From contig CBDCMR010000003.1 in assembly GCA_965219035.1 (NCBI GenBank), positions 1,612,001 to 1,676,000 of the forward strand: a DNA stretch of 64,000 bases. Direction: 5' to 3'. Of this stretch, positions 6,803-16,700 are shown piece by piece; position 1 is the stretch's first letter, and every line of letters begins with the position of its first letter. The notes below the pieces were generated by a model, which worked only from the letters and a program-made list of their open reading frames with translations, had not been told where the DNA came from and did not search any database. The stretch comes from CBDCKN01 sp965219035. Lineage in GTDB: Bacteria; Gemmatimonadota; Gemmatimonadetes; Longimicrobiales; Gaopeijiaceae. A program made the position numbers and the translations under genes.

Positions 6803-8017
6803 TTACGCTGCCTCGGAGCCGCGTTCGCCGGCGACGACCACGCCCGCATCGGCAAGCACAGGGCCGAAGACGTCCACCGCGCGCCGCATGTCGTCGATCG
6901 TGCTTATCGAGATGCGCGCCCACTCGTCTTGGTAGGGCGGAAAGTTGCGCCCCACCCGGATGTTCCGATCGGCGCAGGCAGCCCTGAAAGCGTCCGCCGG
7001 CATGCCTGTCCTCGCAAAAATGAAGTTCGTCTGCGAGTACGTAGCATCGAGATTTCGGGCCTTGAACCAGTCGATGGTGAACTGGCGGGCCTCTGTGTTC
7101 CGCTCGCTCTCGGCGTAGATACGATCCGGGTCCTGGATCGAGGCCGTCGCGCCGAGCAGCGACGGGATGTTGAGGCTCAGCCCGTAGTGCCAGGTGCGCA
7201 TCTTGCGGATGGCGTCCGGATGCGCCACGACCCAGCCGATGCGCATGCCCGCCATGCCGTGCGCCTTGGAGAAGGTACGGGCAACGATGACCCGGGCCTC
7301 CTTGACCGCGCGCGGAATCTGCGTCTCGTGCCGCGGGTTGGTCACGTAGTCATGGTAGGCCTCGTCGACCATGATCATCGCGTCCGTCTCGCTGAGCACA
7401 CGCTCGATGAGCGTCCCCACCGGATCGGCGCCATGCAGCGTGGCAGTGGGATTGTTCGGGTTGTTCAGGAAGACCATCCCCGCGCCCCTGGCCGCGTCGG
7501 CCATGGCGTCGAGGTTGATCATCATGTTGTCGTCGAGCGGCAGCGCCTCCACGGGATGACCGATGAGCTGGGCGTACCCGGGCGCTTCCTCATACGACGG
7601 AGCCGCCGTTACCAGGGGCCTCGTCGGCGAGGTGAACACCTGCGTCGCCGTGCGAAGAAGCTGCGTCGACCCGTTCCCTATCATCACGTAATCGGTCGGG
7701 ACGTCGTTCATCTTGGCGATCGCCGTCGCCAGCTCCCTGTCGACGTCGAAGGGGTATCGGCCGGCCCTGGAACCACCGGCGAGCGCGTCGTTCATCGCCC
7801 TCTGGACGCGGTCACCTGGACCGAGCGGGTTTTCGTTGTTGTGCAGGAGCATGGGGCGCTCCTGCAGGGGAAGCGCCAATGACGCGGCGCGCGCCCACGC
7901 GCGTGAGCCGTCGAACGACATGATGGCGGCGGCGGTGGTGCCGATCCCGACGCTCTTAACGAACGACCGGCGCGAGACGTTCATCGGGCCATCCTGGATC
8001 TTCTCGTGGGCCTTCAT
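6803..8017 (-). CDS. Tat-exported class I/II aminotransferase (HisC-like), 2nd gene of operon
   Basis: 404 aa PLP-dependent fold-type I aminotransferase. Tat signal near the N-terminus (VSRRSFVKSVGIGTTAAA), then NNENPLGP, the NNPNNPTATLH loop, VDEAYHDYV (Asp to pyridine N) and RTFSKAHGMAGMRIGW with the Schiff-base lysine. Resembles the histidinol-phosphate/aromatic aminotransferase group, but the signal places it in the periplasm, so the substrate is more likely an extracellular amino acid. The start overlaps the preceding gene by 4 bases (ATGA); an internal start at 7984 also keeps the RR motif. Confidence 0.88.
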   Translation of the reverse strand: MKAHEKIQDGPMNVSRRSFVKSVGIGTTAAAIMSFDGSRAWARAASLALPLQERPMLLHNNENPLGPGDRVQRAMNDALAGGSRAGRYPFDVDRELATAIAKMNDVPTDYVMIGNGSTQLLRTATQVFTSPTRPLVTAAPSYEEAPGYAQLIGHPVEALPLDDNMMINLDAMADAARGAGMVFLNNPNNPTATLHGADPVGTLIERVLSETDAMIMVDEAYHDYVTNPRHETQIPRAVKEARVIVARTFSKAHGMAGMRIGWVVAHPDAIRKMRTWHYGLSLNIPSLLGATASIQDPDRIYAESERNTEARQFTIDWFKARNLDATYSQTNFIFARTGMPADAFRAACADRNIRVGRNFPPYQDEWARISISTIDDMRRAVDVFGPVLADAGVVVAGERGSEAA

Positions 8018-9180
8018 GCCAGCACCTCCTCGAATACCTCAACCGCACCCTGCATCTCTGCCAACGTGCCTATGCTGATGCGGGCGTGCGTCCTCTCCAT
8101 CGGCGGGAAGTCCCGGCCGACGGCCACTCCGTGCTGGCCACAGGCGGAGCGGAAATCCGCCGCCGGGCTGCCCAGCTCGACGAAGATGAAGTTCGTCTGC
8201 GAGTCGTAGAGGTCGTAGCCCTTACGGGTGAAGAAATCGACCGTAAGCTTCTTCGCCGCGCTGTTCCGGGCCTGCTCGCTGTGCGCGAAGCCCTGCTCCT
8301 GCAGTGCGGCATACGCCGCACCGACGCCCGGCGTGTTCGTGTTGACGGTCAGAGAGTAGCGTCTCAGCGTCGCGATGACGTCGCGGTGTCCGACGCCGTA
8401 GCCGATGCGCATGCCCGCCATCCCAAAGCACTTCGAGAACGTGCGGCTGACGAACACGTTCGGCGTCTCAAGGGCCATCTCGAGCGCCGACTCGTAGTCG
8501 GGGTGGGTCACATACTCGTGGTAAGCCTCGTCGAAGTGGATCACGGTATTCGGCGAGGCCCGCCGGACCGTGTTCACGAACGAGCGCACGTCCGAGCCCG
8601 TGTGCACCGTGCTCGTGGGGTTGTTCGGGTTGCAGACGAAGATCAACGAGGGGCCCCGCGCTGCGGATGCCATCGCTTCGAGGTCGAGCTGCCCGCTGGC
8701 CCGGAAGATCGGTATCGCCCTCACGTCGGCACCCAGGAAGTGGGCCACCCGTGAAGGCTGAAGGTACGAAGGAGTCCCGGTTACCAGAGGACGGTATTTG
8801 TTGGTGAACGCGTGCGCGGCGTTCTTCAGAATCTCACCCGAGCCCGCCCCCAGCACGATGTTGTTGGGCTCACAGCCGTGCGTCTCGGCGAGCGCGTTGG
8901 TCAGGTCACGCATGCTGGGCTGGGCATTCGTAGGATAGCGACCAGCCTCTTCGAAGGACTCGCGAATCGCCGCTACGGCCCCGTCTGGAGGCCCCAGGGG
9001 GTTCTCATTACTGGAGATACGGATCTCGCCCTCTTGTGGCGGCGGAATCGGTCCGAACTCACCGGCCAACGGCCCGAGTTCCTCGACGAGCGCCTCGCGC
9101 CCTCGAGCAGTAATGAGCGGCACGCTCGGCGCGCCCGGCCAAGCTTCGAGCCCGAACAGGGCTCTACGGGACAGCGACAT
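8014..9180 (-). CDS. Tat-exported class I/II aminotransferase (HisC-like), first gene of operon
   Basis: 388 aa, paralogue of the next gene: SSNENPLGPP, CNPNNPTSTVH, FDEAYHEYV and SRTFSKCFGMAGMRIGYG with the PLP lysine. N-terminus MSLSRRALFGLEAWPG is a short twin-arginine-type signal with a weak hydrophobic core. Translationally coupled to the gene at 6803-8017 and, before transposon insertion, to the hydroxy-acid dehydrogenase. A transaminase pair with a hydroxy-acid oxidase suggests interconversion of amino, keto and hydroxy acids outside the cytoplasm (inference). Confidence 0.87.
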   Translation of the reverse strand: MSLSRRALFGLEAWPGAPSVPLITARGREALVEELGPLAGEFGPIPPPQEGEIRISSNENPLGPPDGAVAAIRESFEEAGRYPTNAQPSMRDLTNALAETHGCEPNNIVLGAGSGEILKNAAHAFTNKYRPLVTGTPSYLQPSRVAHFLGADVRAIPIFRASGQLDLEAMASAARGPSLIFVCNPNNPTSTVHTGSDVRSFVNTVRRASPNTVIHFDEAYHEYVTHPDYESALEMALETPNVFVSRTFSKCFGMAGMRIGYGVGHRDVIATLRRYSLTVNTNTPGVGAAYAALQEQGFAHSEQARNSAAKKLTVDFFTRKGYDLYDSQTNFIFVELGSPAADFRSACGQHGVAVGRDFPPMERTHARISIGTLAEMQGAVEVFEEVLA

Positions 9181-9432
9181 GGGCCCCTCCTCGATAAGGA
9201 TGCTGCATGTGCCGACGGCCTTCGCTCACCTAGTGTATGCGCTCGAATCCCCTCAGTCTAGACGCGTGCTTCCGTCGTCTACTTCTGCCGGTGTCGCCGT
9301 GGTCCTCCGATTGCAGCGCATTGACAGAAGGCGGCCGACTTTCGCAGATCAGTCTACGATCGCCTCGAAGATGTAGCGCTCAATCAGGTCGTTGACGTCG
9401 AGTGGTTTCGTCTCGTAATAGCCGCCAGCCAA

Positions 9433-9534
9433 GCCGTCCGCCTCGCCCGAGTCGTGGAGAGGCAGGATATGGGGGTGAGTCAGATTGGCTGTAACCTGGA
9501 TTTCAGCGAGGAAACGAGGTAGAGCGGCGCTTAC
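9433..9534 (-). pseudogene. Ser/Thr protein kinase N-lobe relic
   Basis: The 34-residue stretch includes RFLAEIQVTANLTHPHILPL followed by HDSGEADG, the characteristic alpha-C/beta-4 region of Gemmatimonadota-type protein kinases. Neither the glycine loop nor the catalytic loop is nearby; the frame continues into an unrelated 27-residue tail ending at 9349. It is a decayed fragment. The rest of 9181-9729 holds no recognisable gene. Confidence 0.55.
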
Positions 9535-9729
9535 GTTCGCTTTCCGGAGGCGCGCCCGTGCCGTCCAGGATGTAGACGTTGGTGATGAGCACGGAGTCGG
9601 TGCACTGCGTGCACGTCGTGAGCGCGAGCAGCGCGACGGCCGCCAGGAACTATCGCGGCTCATCCCGCCTCAGGGCAGACCGGGAGCGATCAGCTCACCA
9701 ATGCGGCAATCGCGAGGGCTCAGTCCGCT

Positions 9730-10605
9730 TCACGAACACGGCGGCACGTGCGGCTCGGGGTCGTGCCCTTCGTATCCCGGGTGACCGTAGCCCATGTAGA
9801 CCGTGTTGATGGCAGTGTCCTCCCCGGCAGGGAACCCGAACCACTTCTCGTGGATGCCCGCCAGCGTGCCGTCCAGCTTCATGCACTCGAGTGCATTCTC
9901 GACCTCTTTCCGGAGCTCGACGTCGTCCGGATGGAAGACGAGTCCGAACTTGCCGGCGATCGGAAGGCTGTAGGCGACGGTAAGGATCCCCAACTGGCTG
10001 GCCGTGTGGGCAGCCGCGGGTAGATCGGACAGGTTCGCGAACGCACGCCGGTTGATCACGGCACTCACCCCGTCGCCACTCTCCTGGTACCGCTGAACGG
10101 AGAAGCCAAGCCAGGCCTCGTTGATGCTAGCCCACGTGTCGGACACGGTTCCGAGCCCCACCGTCAGGATCTTGCCACGCAGGTCCGTGACGTCCCGTAG
10201 CTCCGCACCCTGGAACACGAGGAAGCCCAATCCGGTGTCCATGTAGCCCTCGGAAAAGAGTACCCGGCGTGCTCGATCGGGCGTGATGTTGGTGGGCGTC
10301 ACGATCATCTCGAAGTCTCTGGCGAGTAGCGCGTCGAAGATGCCGGAGAATTCCTGGATGACCAGCTTCGTGCCGGACCGTCCGATTCGCTTGGCGATCT
10401 CCGATGCCAGATCAAGGGAGAAGCCCTCGTATCCGCCGATCGGGTTCTCCGTCGTGAACGGTGGAGTCCCGACCCCGGACCCGATGAGCAGGGGCCCCGA
10501 GCGGTCTTGCCCGCCGAGAGGCGCTCCTACCAAAAGGATCCCGAGGAGGAGGCAGGCCGTCACCGCGCCATACCAAGGCCGAGTTGCACGATTGTTCCGA
10601 CTCAT
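9730..10605 (-). CDS. Periplasmic amino-acid-binding protein (SBP family 3)
   Basis: 291 aa. ATG at 10605 follows a GGAGG; signal peptide with core AVTACLLLGILLVGAPLGG. The mature part is a family 3 solute-binding fold: GSGVGTPPFTTENPIGGYEG, FSLDLASEIAKRIG, LLARDFEMIVTPTNITPDRA, DLRGKILTVGLGT, then a C-terminal LDGTLAGIHEKWFG helix. No permease or ATPase gene is adjacent, so it may feed a transporter elsewhere or sense substrate for the neighbouring exported enzymes. Confidence 0.85.
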   Translation of the reverse strand: MSRNNRATRPWYGAVTACLLLGILLVGAPLGGQDRSGPLLIGSGVGTPPFTTENPIGGYEGFSLDLASEIAKRIGRSGTKLVIQEFSGIFDALLARDFEMIVTPTNITPDRARRVLFSEGYMDTGLGFLVFQGAELRDVTDLRGKILTVGLGTVSDTWASINEAWLGFSVQRYQESGDGVSAVINRRAFANLSDLPAAAHTASQLGILTVAYSLPIAGKFGLVFHPDDVELRKEVENALECMKLDGTLAGIHEKWFGFPAGEDTAINTVYMGYGHPGYEGHDPEPHVPPCS

Positions 10606-10970
10606 GGGAGGAGCCTCCATCCGAGGTCAGTCGGTCGAACTCTGCAATTTTCTTCCCTCGGTCCGCCGTCGTCAAGTGAGGGTCGAGCCCCGCGCAACGG
10701 CTAACGGGGACCAGCAGGGGGGGGCCGAACGCACGTAGGTGTCAGGAAACACCCGAAGGGCGCGGTTCTCAATCTGATTCCGACATAGGCCCATTCTTGG
10801 AGGGCCTTGCCCCCGAGGGCTTTTAAGGCTCCCTTCGGACAACGCGTGAACAGCAGTCCAGTTCGACGTTGCCGAGCCCCCGGCCTCACCGCGGTCGGCC
10901 TCCCGACGTCGCCGCGCCGGATGAACACTGGCGGAGTCGCACGCGAAGAAATCTCGACAAGGTCCGAACC
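10606..10970. other. Divergent intergenic region, no gene seen
   Basis: Lies between the leftward binding-protein gene and the rightward cyclodeaminase gene, so it must hold both promoters. A GGGGACCAGCAGGGGGGGGCC run and a CCCCGAGGGCTTTTAAGGCT stretch are visible; no convincing -35/-10 pair or operator repeat stands out. Confidence 0.4.
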
Positions 10971-11924
10971 ATGAAGATCATCAGTGCCGACGAGGTAAAT
11001 ACCGCCCTCAGCTACCCGGAGTTGGTGGATGCATTACAGGAGGCCTTTGCCAAGGACTTCACGCAGCCGCCGCGCCAGGTTCACATGCTGAACGACCAGG
11101 AAGACAACTTCGATGCGTTCGCGTTGCTGCCGGCCTGGAATGACAAGATCGTCGCCGTCAAGGCCTTCACCTACTATCCGAGCAACCAACCGCCGTATCC
11201 GATTCTGCACTCGAAGGTCATGATCTTCGGCCAGGAGCATGGCGAACCCCTGGCTCTGGTCGACGGCGCCACGGTTACCTTTTGGCGCACCGGCGGCGTG
11301 TCGGGCCTCGCCACGCGCCTGTTGAGCCGCGAAGACTCCAAGACGATGTTGCTCCTAGGTACCGGCAACCTGTCGACATACATGGTCCGGGCCAACGCCT
11401 CTGTGCGGACGCTCGAGAAGATCATGGTTTGGGGGAATCCCGGCGGCTTGCCTCCGGTGGCCGAGGCCGAGGACCTTATCGCCCGAGTCTCACCAGATCT
11501 TCCCGACATCGAATTTTCTGTGGTCAACCATCTGGAAGCGGCATGCGGCGAAGCCGACATCATCGTCTGTGCGACAGCTTCCCCTGACATCTTGGTCCGT
11601 GGCGCCTGGATCCAGGAAGGCACGCACCTGGATTTCATCGGCAACCATCATGCCGACAAGCGTGAATGTGACACCGAGGTGATCACCAAGGGCAAGGTCT
11701 ACTGCGACAGTTACGTCAACGCCTTCAAGGAGGCCGGCGAGATCCTCGTACCGATCGAGGAAGGCGTGTTCACGAAGGAAGACCTTGTTGCCGAACTGTC
11801 GGAGATGTGCTCGGGCGCGGCCCCGCTGCGCTCCGACGACAAAGAGATCACCGTGTTCAAGGCGATCGGCCAGGCGATCACGGACCTGGTGGCCGCGAGC
11901 ATGGCGTACTCGGCGTCTGAATAG
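10971..11924 (+). CDS. Ornithine cyclodeaminase / mu-crystallin family NAD(P)-dependent enzyme
   Basis: 317 aa. Starts MKIISADEVNTALSYPELVD at 10971. Family features: KAFTYYPSN, DGATVTFWRTGGVSGLAT (substrate site with conserved Arg-Thr), a Rossmann segment LLLGTGNLSTYMVRA, DIIVCATASPDILVRG, and DFIGNHHADKRECDTE. Members either deaminate ornithine to proline or reduce cyclic imines such as pyrroline-2-carboxylate. Next to a DapA-family aldolase and amino-acid enzymes, an imino-acid/hydroxyproline-type catabolic role is plausible but not proven. Confidence 0.85.
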   Translation: MKIISADEVNTALSYPELVDALQEAFAKDFTQPPRQVHMLNDQEDNFDAFALLPAWNDKIVAVKAFTYYPSNQPPYPILHSKVMIFGQEHGEPLALVDGATVTFWRTGGVSGLATRLLSREDSKTMLLLGTGNLSTYMVRANASVRTLEKIMVWGNPGGLPPVAEAEDLIARVSPDLPDIEFSVVNHLEAACGEADIIVCATASPDILVRGAWIQEGTHLDFIGNHHADKRECDTEVITKGKVYCDSYVNAFKEAGEILVPIEEGVFTKEDLVAELSEMCSGAAPLRSDDKEITVFKAIGQAITDLVAASMAYSASE

Positions 11925-11960
11925 GGCCGAGTCGAAGGCGCCGCCCGCCTCCGGAATCAG

Positions 11961-12171
11961 CTAGTGCACCCGTACATAAGTACGCTTGCATTCGAGGATC
12001 GCTGCATCCCGACCTCGGCGTTGCTCGTCGTCGCGGTTAACAATCGCAAAGCGCATTGTCGCGCTGCTATTCCTCCTCCTCGCGCCTGACCCACGCCTCC
12101 GGCGCGGGTGCCCCGGATCGGGCGCTTCGGCCCTCTCGGTGCGTAATCGTACTTATGTACGGGCGCACTAG
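11961..12171. mobile_element. MITE-like element, 211 bp, with near-perfect terminal inverted repeats
   Basis: Left end CTAGTGCACCCGTACATAA and the reverse complement of the right end CTAGTGCGCCCGTACATAA agree at about 25 of the first 28 bases (one internal difference in the first 24). TA lies just inside each outer CTAG, as expected for a TA target duplication of IS630/mariner-type elements. No coding region inside. It lies between the cyclodeaminase gene and the stop of the DapA-family gene. Confidence 0.75.
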
Positions 12172-12180
12172 GAGTCGACG

Positions 12181-13101
12181 TTAGGCGGAAGTCGCCGCCG
12201 TTTCCTGCGGCCGCGTGGCCACGCAATTGCGCACGATGCCGAGGACGTGCTCGCGCTCTTTGCCGACGAGAGGTAGGCGAGGCGGTCGCGTTCGTTCGTG
12301 GCCGTAACCCAGCTCCTGACAGGTGAGCTTGATGTACTGCACCAACTTGGGGTGGGAGTCGAAGCGCAGCATCGGCATGTACCAGCGATAGATTTCCAAG
12401 GCTCGCTCGTAGTCTCCGACCATGGCGGCATCCCAGAGCACCCGATTCTCCCTGGGGAAAGCATCGACGAGGCCGGAGATCCAACCGGTGCAACCAAGCA
12501 TGAAACTCTCCAGGGCCACGTCATCGAGGCCGGCGAAGATCAAGAAGCGGTCACCGAGGGCGTTGAAGAGGTCCGTGATCCGCCGGACGTCGCCCGAGGC
12601 CTCTTTGATGCAAACGAAGTTCTCCACATCCATCAGCTCCTTGAACATTTCGGGCGTGATGTCGACGCGGTACACCGGCGGATTGTTGTAGCACATGATG
12701 GGCACGTGGGTGGATTCCGACACCGTGCGGAAGTGTGCGATGGTTTCGCGCGGATCCGCCTTGTAGACCATCGCTGGCAAGAGCATGATGCCGTCGACGC
12801 CGGCGTCCGCCGCCGCTCTTACGGTGCTGCAGGCGCCCTGGGTCGTGAATTCGGCGACGCCGCTGAGCACGGGGACCTTGCCGCCCGCTACCTCGACCGT
12901 GGCGCGGAGTACATCCACCTTCTCAGACAAAGTGAGGGAAGTGCCTTCGCCGATCGTGCCGAGCATCACGATCCCGTGAATGCCATTGTCCAGGAGCGCT
13001 TGGGTGTGCTTCTGGGTAGCCTCTAGGTCCACGGACAGGTCTTCCTTAAACTGCGTCGGTATCGCGGGGAAAACGCCTTCCCAATCGACTTGTAACGGCA
13101 T
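12181..13101 (-). CDS. DapA-family aldolase (dihydrodipicolinate synthase-like)
   Basis: 306-aa Schiff-base aldolase/lyase barrel. Signature elements: GVFPAIPTQF, MLGTIGEGTSLTLSEKVDVL (GxxGE motif), VPVLSGVAEFTT, MLLPAMVYK, MCYNNPPVYR (conserved Tyr) and VCIKEASGDVRR with the Schiff-base lysine. Start MPLQVDWEG at 13101; the frame upstream is not protein-like. True DapA is normally a housekeeping enzyme elsewhere; the context suggests a catabolic relative, for example acting on keto acids or pyrroline derivatives. Confidence 0.87.
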   Translation of the reverse strand: MPLQVDWEGVFPAIPTQFKEDLSVDLEATQKHTQALLDNGIHGIVMLGTIGEGTSLTLSEKVDVLRATVEVAGGKVPVLSGVAEFTTQGACSTVRAAADAGVDGIMLLPAMVYKADPRETIAHFRTVSESTHVPIMCYNNPPVYRVDITPEMFKELMDVENFVCIKEASGDVRRITDLFNALGDRFLIFAGLDDVALESFMLGCTGWISGLVDAFPRENRVLWDAAMVGDYERALEIYRWYMPMLRFDSHPKLVQYIKLTCQELGYGHERTRPPRLPLVGKEREHVLGIVRNCVATRPQETAATSA

Positions 13102-13219
13102 CTGGACTCTCTTTCGGTATGACTGAAGGTCCTTGCTACCCGGCTCGTTCCGAGGGCTCGATCGGAGCCTAGTAAGTGACGGCTTCCCTGACAAGTGTCA
13201 CAGCTTCCGGCCCTCGCAC

Positions 13220-13567
13220 ATGTCGGGGGCAACGAGGTTGTGGGGATTGCTCAAGCTCGGCGGTGCCCCCACGATCGCGTTTCGTGACCTCGAGCTCCAA
13301 CGGCGGGATGGAGACTGGTTGGCGCTACCTTCAGGCGGGGGTTTTTCGCCCTGGACGATTACTCGCCGCTGTGCGACATTGCGGCCCGGAACTCTAGCTG
13401 GGAGCTACCTCTTTCCCGTGCGCGATGTCTGGTGGTACGTCCCTAACGTTTCCATGGAGGCGCGGGGCGAGCCAACCCTCGGCCGCATGCTCCTGATGGT
13501 GCGCGACGATCAGGGAGAACCCGTTCGCTGGGTGGAGGACCGGCCGAAGTTGGATTGCACCGGGTGA
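13220..13567 (+). CDS. Possible small protein, unknown
   Basis: An open frame with a possible ATG near 13220 (MSGATRLWGLLKLGG) has partly protein-like composition (GSYLFPVRDVWWYVPNVS, LLMVRDDQGEPVRWVEDR). No good ribosome site, no recognised family. Its stop overlaps the GTG of the next short frame (GTGA), the only hint of a real gene pair. Confidence 0.25.
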   Translation: MSGATRLWGLLKLGGAPTIAFRDLELQRRDGDWLALPSGGGFSPWTITRRCATLRPGTLAGSYLFPVRDVWWYVPNVSMEARGEPTLGRMLLMVRDDQGEPVRWVEDRPKLDCTG

Positions 13568-13722
13568 GCTGGATCTACGCGGGCCATTTCGAGGTGAAAC
13601 CCCTCCCCACTGCTCCTCTCGGCACGGACCTCAGCGTCGTGGTTGCGTTCCAACGCGATGCCGGTGAGTTGATACGGTGCGTGGCCGGCGCCGGATGGTT
13701 ACAGCGTGAAATAACTTCCTGA
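13564..13722 (+). CDS. Possible 52-aa protein, unknown
   Basis: GTG at 13564 overlaps the previous stop. The product (MSWIYAGHFEVKPLPTAPLG and so on) is protein-like but matches nothing I know. It might be the frameshifted tail of the previous frame. It ends 17 bases before the next gene. Confidence 0.25.
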   Translation: MSWIYAGHFEVKPLPTAPLGTDLSVVVAFQRDAGELIRCVAGAGWLQREITS

Positions 13723-13739
13723 GAAACCGAGGGAATCCG

Positions 13740-16700
13740 ATGATCAACAAGAAGCTGATCTCGTTCGCATTGTTTTTCTTCGCCACGGCGGCTACCGCCC
13801 AAGAGTCCGAGTGGGACGTCACGATCCCGCGCGGGCAAACTCGCACGATCGAGTTCACGACCACCGAGGGAACTTTCATATCTGTGGACATCTCTCCCGA
13901 CGGCGTGTGGGTGGTGTTCGATCTCCTCGGCCACGTCTACCGCATGCTGGCCGCCGGCGGCGACGCGGAGTGCCTGACCTGCAACAGCGGGATCGCGCTC
14001 AACTACAATCCGCGCTACGCGCCCGACGGGACGCAAATCGCGTTTATCTCGGACCGCAAAGGCCAGAACAACCTCTGGATCATGGACGGCGACGGCGAAA
14101 ACCCGAGGCCGGTTACCGAGGACCTCATGGTTCGGGCGTTCGATCCGGAGTGGACCCCGGATGGGCGTTATCTCATGGTACGCCGACAGGAGATGGCCGC
14201 CCTCGGACAGCCCGCGGGGGGAAGCGGGATCTGGCTCTACCATGTAGACGGAGGAAGCGGCGTAGAGATCGTGGGCTCCGACGTAGCGGCGGCGGGATCA
14301 CCGTCAGCCTCTCCGGACGGCCGATACGTCTATTTCCACGCGTCCGAGCCCGGGACCAGAGACCCCCTGCTCGGAGCCTTCCAGCTCCGCCGGCTGGACC
14401 TGCAAACCGGCCGTATCCTCGAGCTCACCCACGGCGCGGAGGGAGGAAGCTACCGAGGCTCTTCCGGAGGAGCCTACGCGCCCGAGGTGTCTCCCGATGG
14501 CCGCTACCTCGCCTTCGCACGCCGCGTCCCGGATGGCCGGATTGCCTTTAAAGGACACGAGTTTGGACCGCGGACAGCGCTCTGGCTTCGGGACCTGGAA
14601 ACCGGGGAAGAGCGGCTTCTCATGGACCCCATCGCGGTCGACTTGGCGTACGCGTCTAGCGGCTATACACAGCGCGTCCTGCCCGGATTCTCCTGGTCCG
14701 GCGATGGCCGTTCCGTGGTCATCACCCAGGGGGGAAAGATCCGCCGAGTGGAGGTTGCCACTGGTGAAGTCACCACAATTCCATTCACCGCTCGGGTCCA
14801 TCGGGAAATCTCGGAGATGGCATACCGTCCGTTCCGCATTCCCGACCAGGAGCTGGACGTGAAATTCCTCCGGTGGCACACCGGTTCTCCGGACGGACGG
14901 CGGATGGTCTTCCAAGCGGTGGGGAGGCTCTGGATCGTAGACCTCCCATCCGGCACCCCGCGCCGCCTGACCCCCGATAGCTTCGAGCCGTTCGAGTTTT
15001 CGCCGGCCTGGTCTCCCGACGGGCGTTGGTTGGCATTTACCACCTGGAATGGCCCGGGCGGCGGACACCTCTGGCGCGTTCGTTCCGCCGGTGGTGAACC
15101 CGAGCAGCTGACGCGCGAGACCGGAGAGTACGTCAACCCGGCTTGGAGTCCAGATGGAACGGAGATCGCGTTGATGCGGGGCTCGGGAGCCTCGCTCCGC
15201 GGGCAGACATTCTTGAACAATCCTTTCTATCGTTTGGTCCGCGTTCCGGCGGCAGGCGGCACGATGCAGCCTGTGACGGAGGTGGAGCACCCCGGAGAAT
15301 GGACATTCCTCATGAATGCGCGCCGGCAGGTCGTCCGGCCTTCGTGGGGTCCCGACGGCCGGATCTTTTTCCCGGAACGCGAGAACCTGGGTGAACGGGA
15401 ATACCGGACCAATTTGGTCTCGGTCCGGCCAGACGGGAGCGATCGGCGCGTCCACCTCACCTTCCCGGACGCGGACGAGGTTGTTCCCTCCCCCGATGGC
15501 CGATGGGTTGCGTTTCAAGAAGCCGACAACGTGTACCTCATGCCGGTGCCCCGCCGCGGACTGGGACGCGACCCGCTGCACGTCGAGAAGCGGAAGGGTT
15601 CCCTTCCGGTGCAGCAGCTCACCCTGGAGGGAGGACTGTTCCCGCGCTGGCGTGACGCCTCGACCCTCGAGTACGGGAGCGGGGAGCGCTACTTCGTGCA
15701 TCGGCCGGCGGACGGTGTCACCGACACCGCCCAGATCCATCTCACCGTGCCCCGCCGCGTTCCGGAGGAGACGATTGCTCTCACCGGCGCTCGTATCATT
15801 ACGCTCGGTGATCGTGAGGTCGTGGAGCGTGGCGATGTGGTGGTCACCGGCGGCCGGATCGCGTGCGTGGGTCGTTGCGACACTTCGGGCGCCGACCGGG
15901 TGGTGGACGCCTCGGGTACCACCATCATCCCCGGCTTGGTGGACATGCATGCCCACCACTACGTGGAACACCACGGTATCCTGCCGAAGCGAAACTTCGA
16001 GCAGGCGATCTACCTGGCCTACGGGGTCACCACGAGCCTCGACAACTCGATGTGGTCGCAGGTCGTGTTCCCCGCCGGCGAGCTGATTGCCGCGGGGAAA
16101 ACCCTCGGCTCGCGTACGTACAGCACGGGTGATCCACTGTATTCGGGAGATGGATCGCGATGGAACGACCTGTCGAGCGCGGAGGTGGCAGCGCAAAACG
16201 TGAACCGTGTCGTCTCGTGGGGTGCAGTTTCCATCAAGCAGTACCGACAGCCGCGAAGGGACCAGCGCCAGTGGGTGGTCGACGCCGCCCGGAAGCGGGG
16301 CGTCATGGTCACCGCCGAGAGTGGCGATCTCTTCTACAACCTGTCCATGGTCATGGATGGACACACGGGGTGGGAGCACTCCTTGAGCGTGGTGCCGGTC
16401 TATCGCGACGTGGCCCGCTTCATGGGACAGGCGGGGATCTATTATAGCCCCACGTTCGTGGTCACCGGGCCCGCGCCATCCAGCGAGGGCTATTTTTTCC
16501 AGGAGTCAGACGTGTGGCGGGACGTGAAGCAGCGCCGCTGGATGCCCTGGCGCCAGCTGATCCCGCACAGCCGCGCCCGGATGCTTCGTCCTGAGACGGA
16601 CTACGCCTTTCCCCTCATCGCTCAGGGAATGGCGGACATCATTGCCGAGGGTGGAGGTGGTGCGATCGGCTCGCACGGCCAGCAGCATGGCATCGGAACC

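Noticed and set aside
14304..16379. 691-codon open frame on the - strand
   Set aside because: Lies exactly opposite the amidohydrolase gene in high-GC DNA; composition is that of an antisense shadow and there is no family match.
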